A DNA stretch of 64,000 nt from Bondarzewia mesenterica. Lineage: Eukaryota; Basidiomycota; Agaricomycetes; Russulales; Bondarzewiaceae. A model generated the notes under the pieces. That model saw only the letters and a program-made list of their open reading frames with translations, was not told the origin of the DNA and did not search any database. Where the stretch lies: assembly GCA_004802705.1 (NCBI GenBank), contig SGPL01000018.1:1-64000 (forward strand), written 5' to 3'. The translations under genes were made by a program, and so were the position numbers. Of the stretch, positions 61,458 to 64,000 are shown piece by piece. The stretch's first letter is position 1; every line of letters begins with the position of its first letter.

Positions 61458-62935
61458 ATGCGCCAACTCAACTTGTTTCATTTAATATTTCTATTGCTTG
61501 TCGGCAGCGCACACGCGAATGCGCTCAATTGGCTCCGCAATGCTACTACATCAGTCCAGACGGATCGTGGATGGCTATGGGGTTGGGCATGGGGAGCTGA
61601 CAGCATTGTGTCCGTTGTCGACCGCAGTCCTCCCCTGACCTTTCTTTCACGACCTGCTGCTTTTGGTGCAGAGCTCACCGACCCATTACTCGGATATGTC
61701 ATTCCCCTCAACTCCTTCACGGCACCATGTCCTGGATCAGGCAATGACGATGGCTTCTCAAGATTCTCCGACTCATCGCTTTCACTGCCATTGAACAGAG
61801 GTTGTCCAGAACTCTGCGTTGTTGGTCCAAATGCTCCAGAGTCGAGCGAAACATGGATTGCGCTCGTGCAAAGGGGAAAATGTCAATTTGTCGACAAGGC
61901 GAGAGAGGCTCAAAGGCTCGGTGCCCGTGCCGTAGTCGTCGGTGGTGATGATCCGGAAGAGAGTGGGAATCCAGATGCACTAGTTAACATGTATAGTCCA
62001 GGTCTGTCCTCCTGTCTTTTGCACGGCTTTTTTATTCTGAGACTCGCCGCCCAGGTGATGCTTCGGACGTCAAGCTTGCAGCCACATTCATTAAATACTC
62101 GGATTATGTTGAGCTCTATTCGCTCATCGAATCTTCCAATACGTCGCATTCCGGTCTGAAGACACTTTCGCTGCTTCTTAGCTCTGAGTATTCCGCATGG
62201 CAGTGGTATTCGTGCGTATTTATCTTTTGTTTTCAATATCCACGCCCTCATAGCGATGACATGTGATTTTAGTCCTATATTGACTTTTTTGACGATCCTC
62301 ATCATCCCCTGCTCTCTCACTTTCTTGACTCTTCTGGTTCACCGCATCCGGCTTGCACGTGCCGCACAGCGCGATCGCGCTCCAGAAGACATTGTCAAGA
62401 ATCTCCCGTGGAGAGTTTGGACCGGGAATGGTTGGGAAAAACACGAAGGAGTCATTCCAGGCAGGCCTCACCACCACCCTCTTCCTCCGCGAGATGCAGA
62501 CCTCGAACTGGGGGAATCACCCGCTGAAGCTCCTTCTGCCATTCATGTGGATGATGACGAAGATGACCCTGCATGGTTCCAATCACAGGTCGAATGTGCT
62601 ATATGTCTCGAAGAGTACGTCAAGGGCGATAGGGTGCGCGTATTGCCCTGCAAGCATATCTTTCATCTGGATGAAGTCGACGAGTGGTTGATTCATAGAA
62701 GAAAGCTGGCAAGTCATGAACGATGATGCATACGATCTGTCATCCACTGACTTCTTGCGTCTAGTGCCCCGTCTGCAAAGCGGATGTAACACATCCACAC
62801 CCTATTCCACCTCCTCATACGATTCCGCTATCGACCGAGCACGCATCTGATGCTCCACAGTCTTCATCGCCAGCAGAATCTCCTCCTGAAGCAACTGAGC
62901 GGACTCCCCTGCTTCATGATAGCGCCTCAAGGTGA
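61458..62935 (+). CDS. PA-TM-RING type E3 ubiquitin ligase (435 aa)
   Basis: Exons 61458-62001, 62055-62211, 62273-62708 and 62765-62935 encode 435 residues. A signal peptide ([15 protein letters not shown]) leads to a protease-associated domain: [33 protein letters not shown] membrane helix follows ([20 protein letters not shown]), then a cytosolic RING finger: [40 protein letters not shown]. Such ligases sit in endosomal or vacuolar membranes. One RING ligand position, usually Cys in FHxxCVDxWL, is Glu here. The last intron has a GC donor (62709-62710). The tail is Pro/Ser-rich. The ATG at 61458 is chosen because it begins the signal peptide; an in-frame Met lies upstream at 61353. Confidence 0.85.
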
Positions 62936-64000
62936 TAATTACAAAAGAAGTTCCACTTTTTTTTTTGTACGATTGTTGTTAGCTATACCCGTGCTACCCG
63001 TTCGTCGATGTGGACGATGTGGTGCGTTCGAGGTGCTGTACGGTAATGCATGTTACTCTTTTATTGCTCCGAGGCTTCTAGGCCTTGGTATTTTGTATTC
63101 CAATTTTGGAACGTGGCGCGCTAGTCTCTCCCGACTGATGCCCGTCGGTTTCAGTTCCTTTCCGCATTTTTTTTACAGAGCTGGGTATCGTGGAATTTCC
63201 AGAAGTTTTCGCCCAAGGTCCAAATACAGGATGAACGCACCGTGCACCGTCATCATTTGTTCTATGCCCCTGTCTTATCCTCACCATTTGCCTACTGCGA
63301 CGACCTCAAAGCCCGCGGCGAGACAGAATGGAAGCAAGACACTGCTGATCCCTCTATTGTCTCAGTCGGAACCTTCCTTCCATATTTGGATCTGCTATCA
63401 AGTCCGAACGGATTTGCAACCTGCCATGGCCCTGCTCTTGTGGTTAAAGTTTGTAATACGCATTGCACCCTTGAGACTTGTTCTACTTTTCCAACTGAAT
63501 GATGTGAATGTCAGGCACTCCTAGTGCGAGTGAATGGTCTCATGCAGGTGCTACCTGAGCGAAAACAATTGGAAGTGTCCGGGCTAAGGGGGGTCTGGGA
63601 TGAGGTAAGACTTCTCATTTATTGTCTTCGCCTGTGCGGCGAACAATGCAGGCAAGCAGCCGGTTTCGAGTTCAGTACTAGTTCAGTCCAGTTGGGGGGC
63701 TATTGCGCATCCATCGTAGATGCGCAAGTGCAGGGCACACAGGGACTATCGAGATCTGACGTTCGCCAGTCGCATTGTCACGCCAGTCGGAAGCCGGCGC
63801 GGTGTGCGGCAAGGGAAGGTGAGTCAGTCAAGGTGAGAGACAAGACGCCGAAATATTGTTCGAACTATGGTTCTTAAATCCGGGATTGAGTTCGCGCGTG
63901 GCGTTCCTTATGCATCGTTCTAACGCGCGAGATACTTAAATGCCTTTGGCGCAACGAGGCCAGGGCTGTTTCATGTCAATCCTTGCCCGCGTACCATATC
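62936..64000. other. Gene-free end of the window, about 1.1 kb
   Basis: T-rich tracts near 62958-62969 and 63170-63177. Reading frames overlap on several frames without a recognisable domain. Nothing supported. Confidence 0.5.

Noticed and set aside
62850..63524. 224-codon plus-strand frame
   Set aside because: Starts inside the last exon of the RING gene in another frame and shows no family features.

Overview
The window looks like nuclear DNA of a filamentous basidiomycete, probably an Agaricomycete. Genes are split by many short introns of about 50-70 nt with GT..AG ends and pyrimidine-rich acceptors. The gene set is typical of mushrooms: a DUF3605 protein, arrestin-like proteins, a basidiomycete 7-TM family, a GH15 glucoamylase with a starch-binding domain and membrane-anchored aspartic proteases. 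No rRNA, tRNA, CRISPR array or recognisable complete transposon was seen.

Layout. 0-2.3 kb holds two decayed genes (guanine deaminase, RFT1). 2.5-3.9 kb has a probable Zn-cluster protein. 4.6-18.9 kb carries three arrestin-like genes (minus, plus, plus), interleaved with a two-TM protein, dynactin p62 (DCTN4), a 7-TM protein and YAE1. After about 1.4 kb without genes come two divergent aspartic protease genes (20.3-25.4 kb). Then follow a DUF3605 gene, a conserved gene of unknown function, RanGAP (RNA1), a MYND-finger relic, and the giant midasin gene MDN1 (32.4-48.6 kb, 18 exons, about 5,077 aa). Beyond it lie a type II membrane nucleotide pyrophosphatase, a second 7-TM paralogue, a SYLF/Ysc84 protein, glucoamylase, a 3.5 kb gene-poor stretch with an inverted duplication and relics, and a PA-TM-RING ubiquitin ligase.

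Functional themes are ribosome biogenesis and nuclear transport (MDN1, YAE1, RNA1), dynein transport (DCTN4), and membrane traffic or ubiquitin adaptors (arrestins, SYLF protein, PA-TM-RING). Secreted or surface hydrolases are glucoamylase, the aspartic proteases and the pyrophosphatase.

Seven otherwise intact genes each break frame at a homopolymer run (MDN1 twice gives eight candidate sites counted with care below; the seven firm ones are listed in the findings). Isolated Ns occur only at 9.76-16.28 kb. Both point to draft-quality sequence rather than gene death. The most unusual unexplained signal is a three-copy intergenic hairpin family with an identical 8-nt loop and arms that change in a paired fashion.
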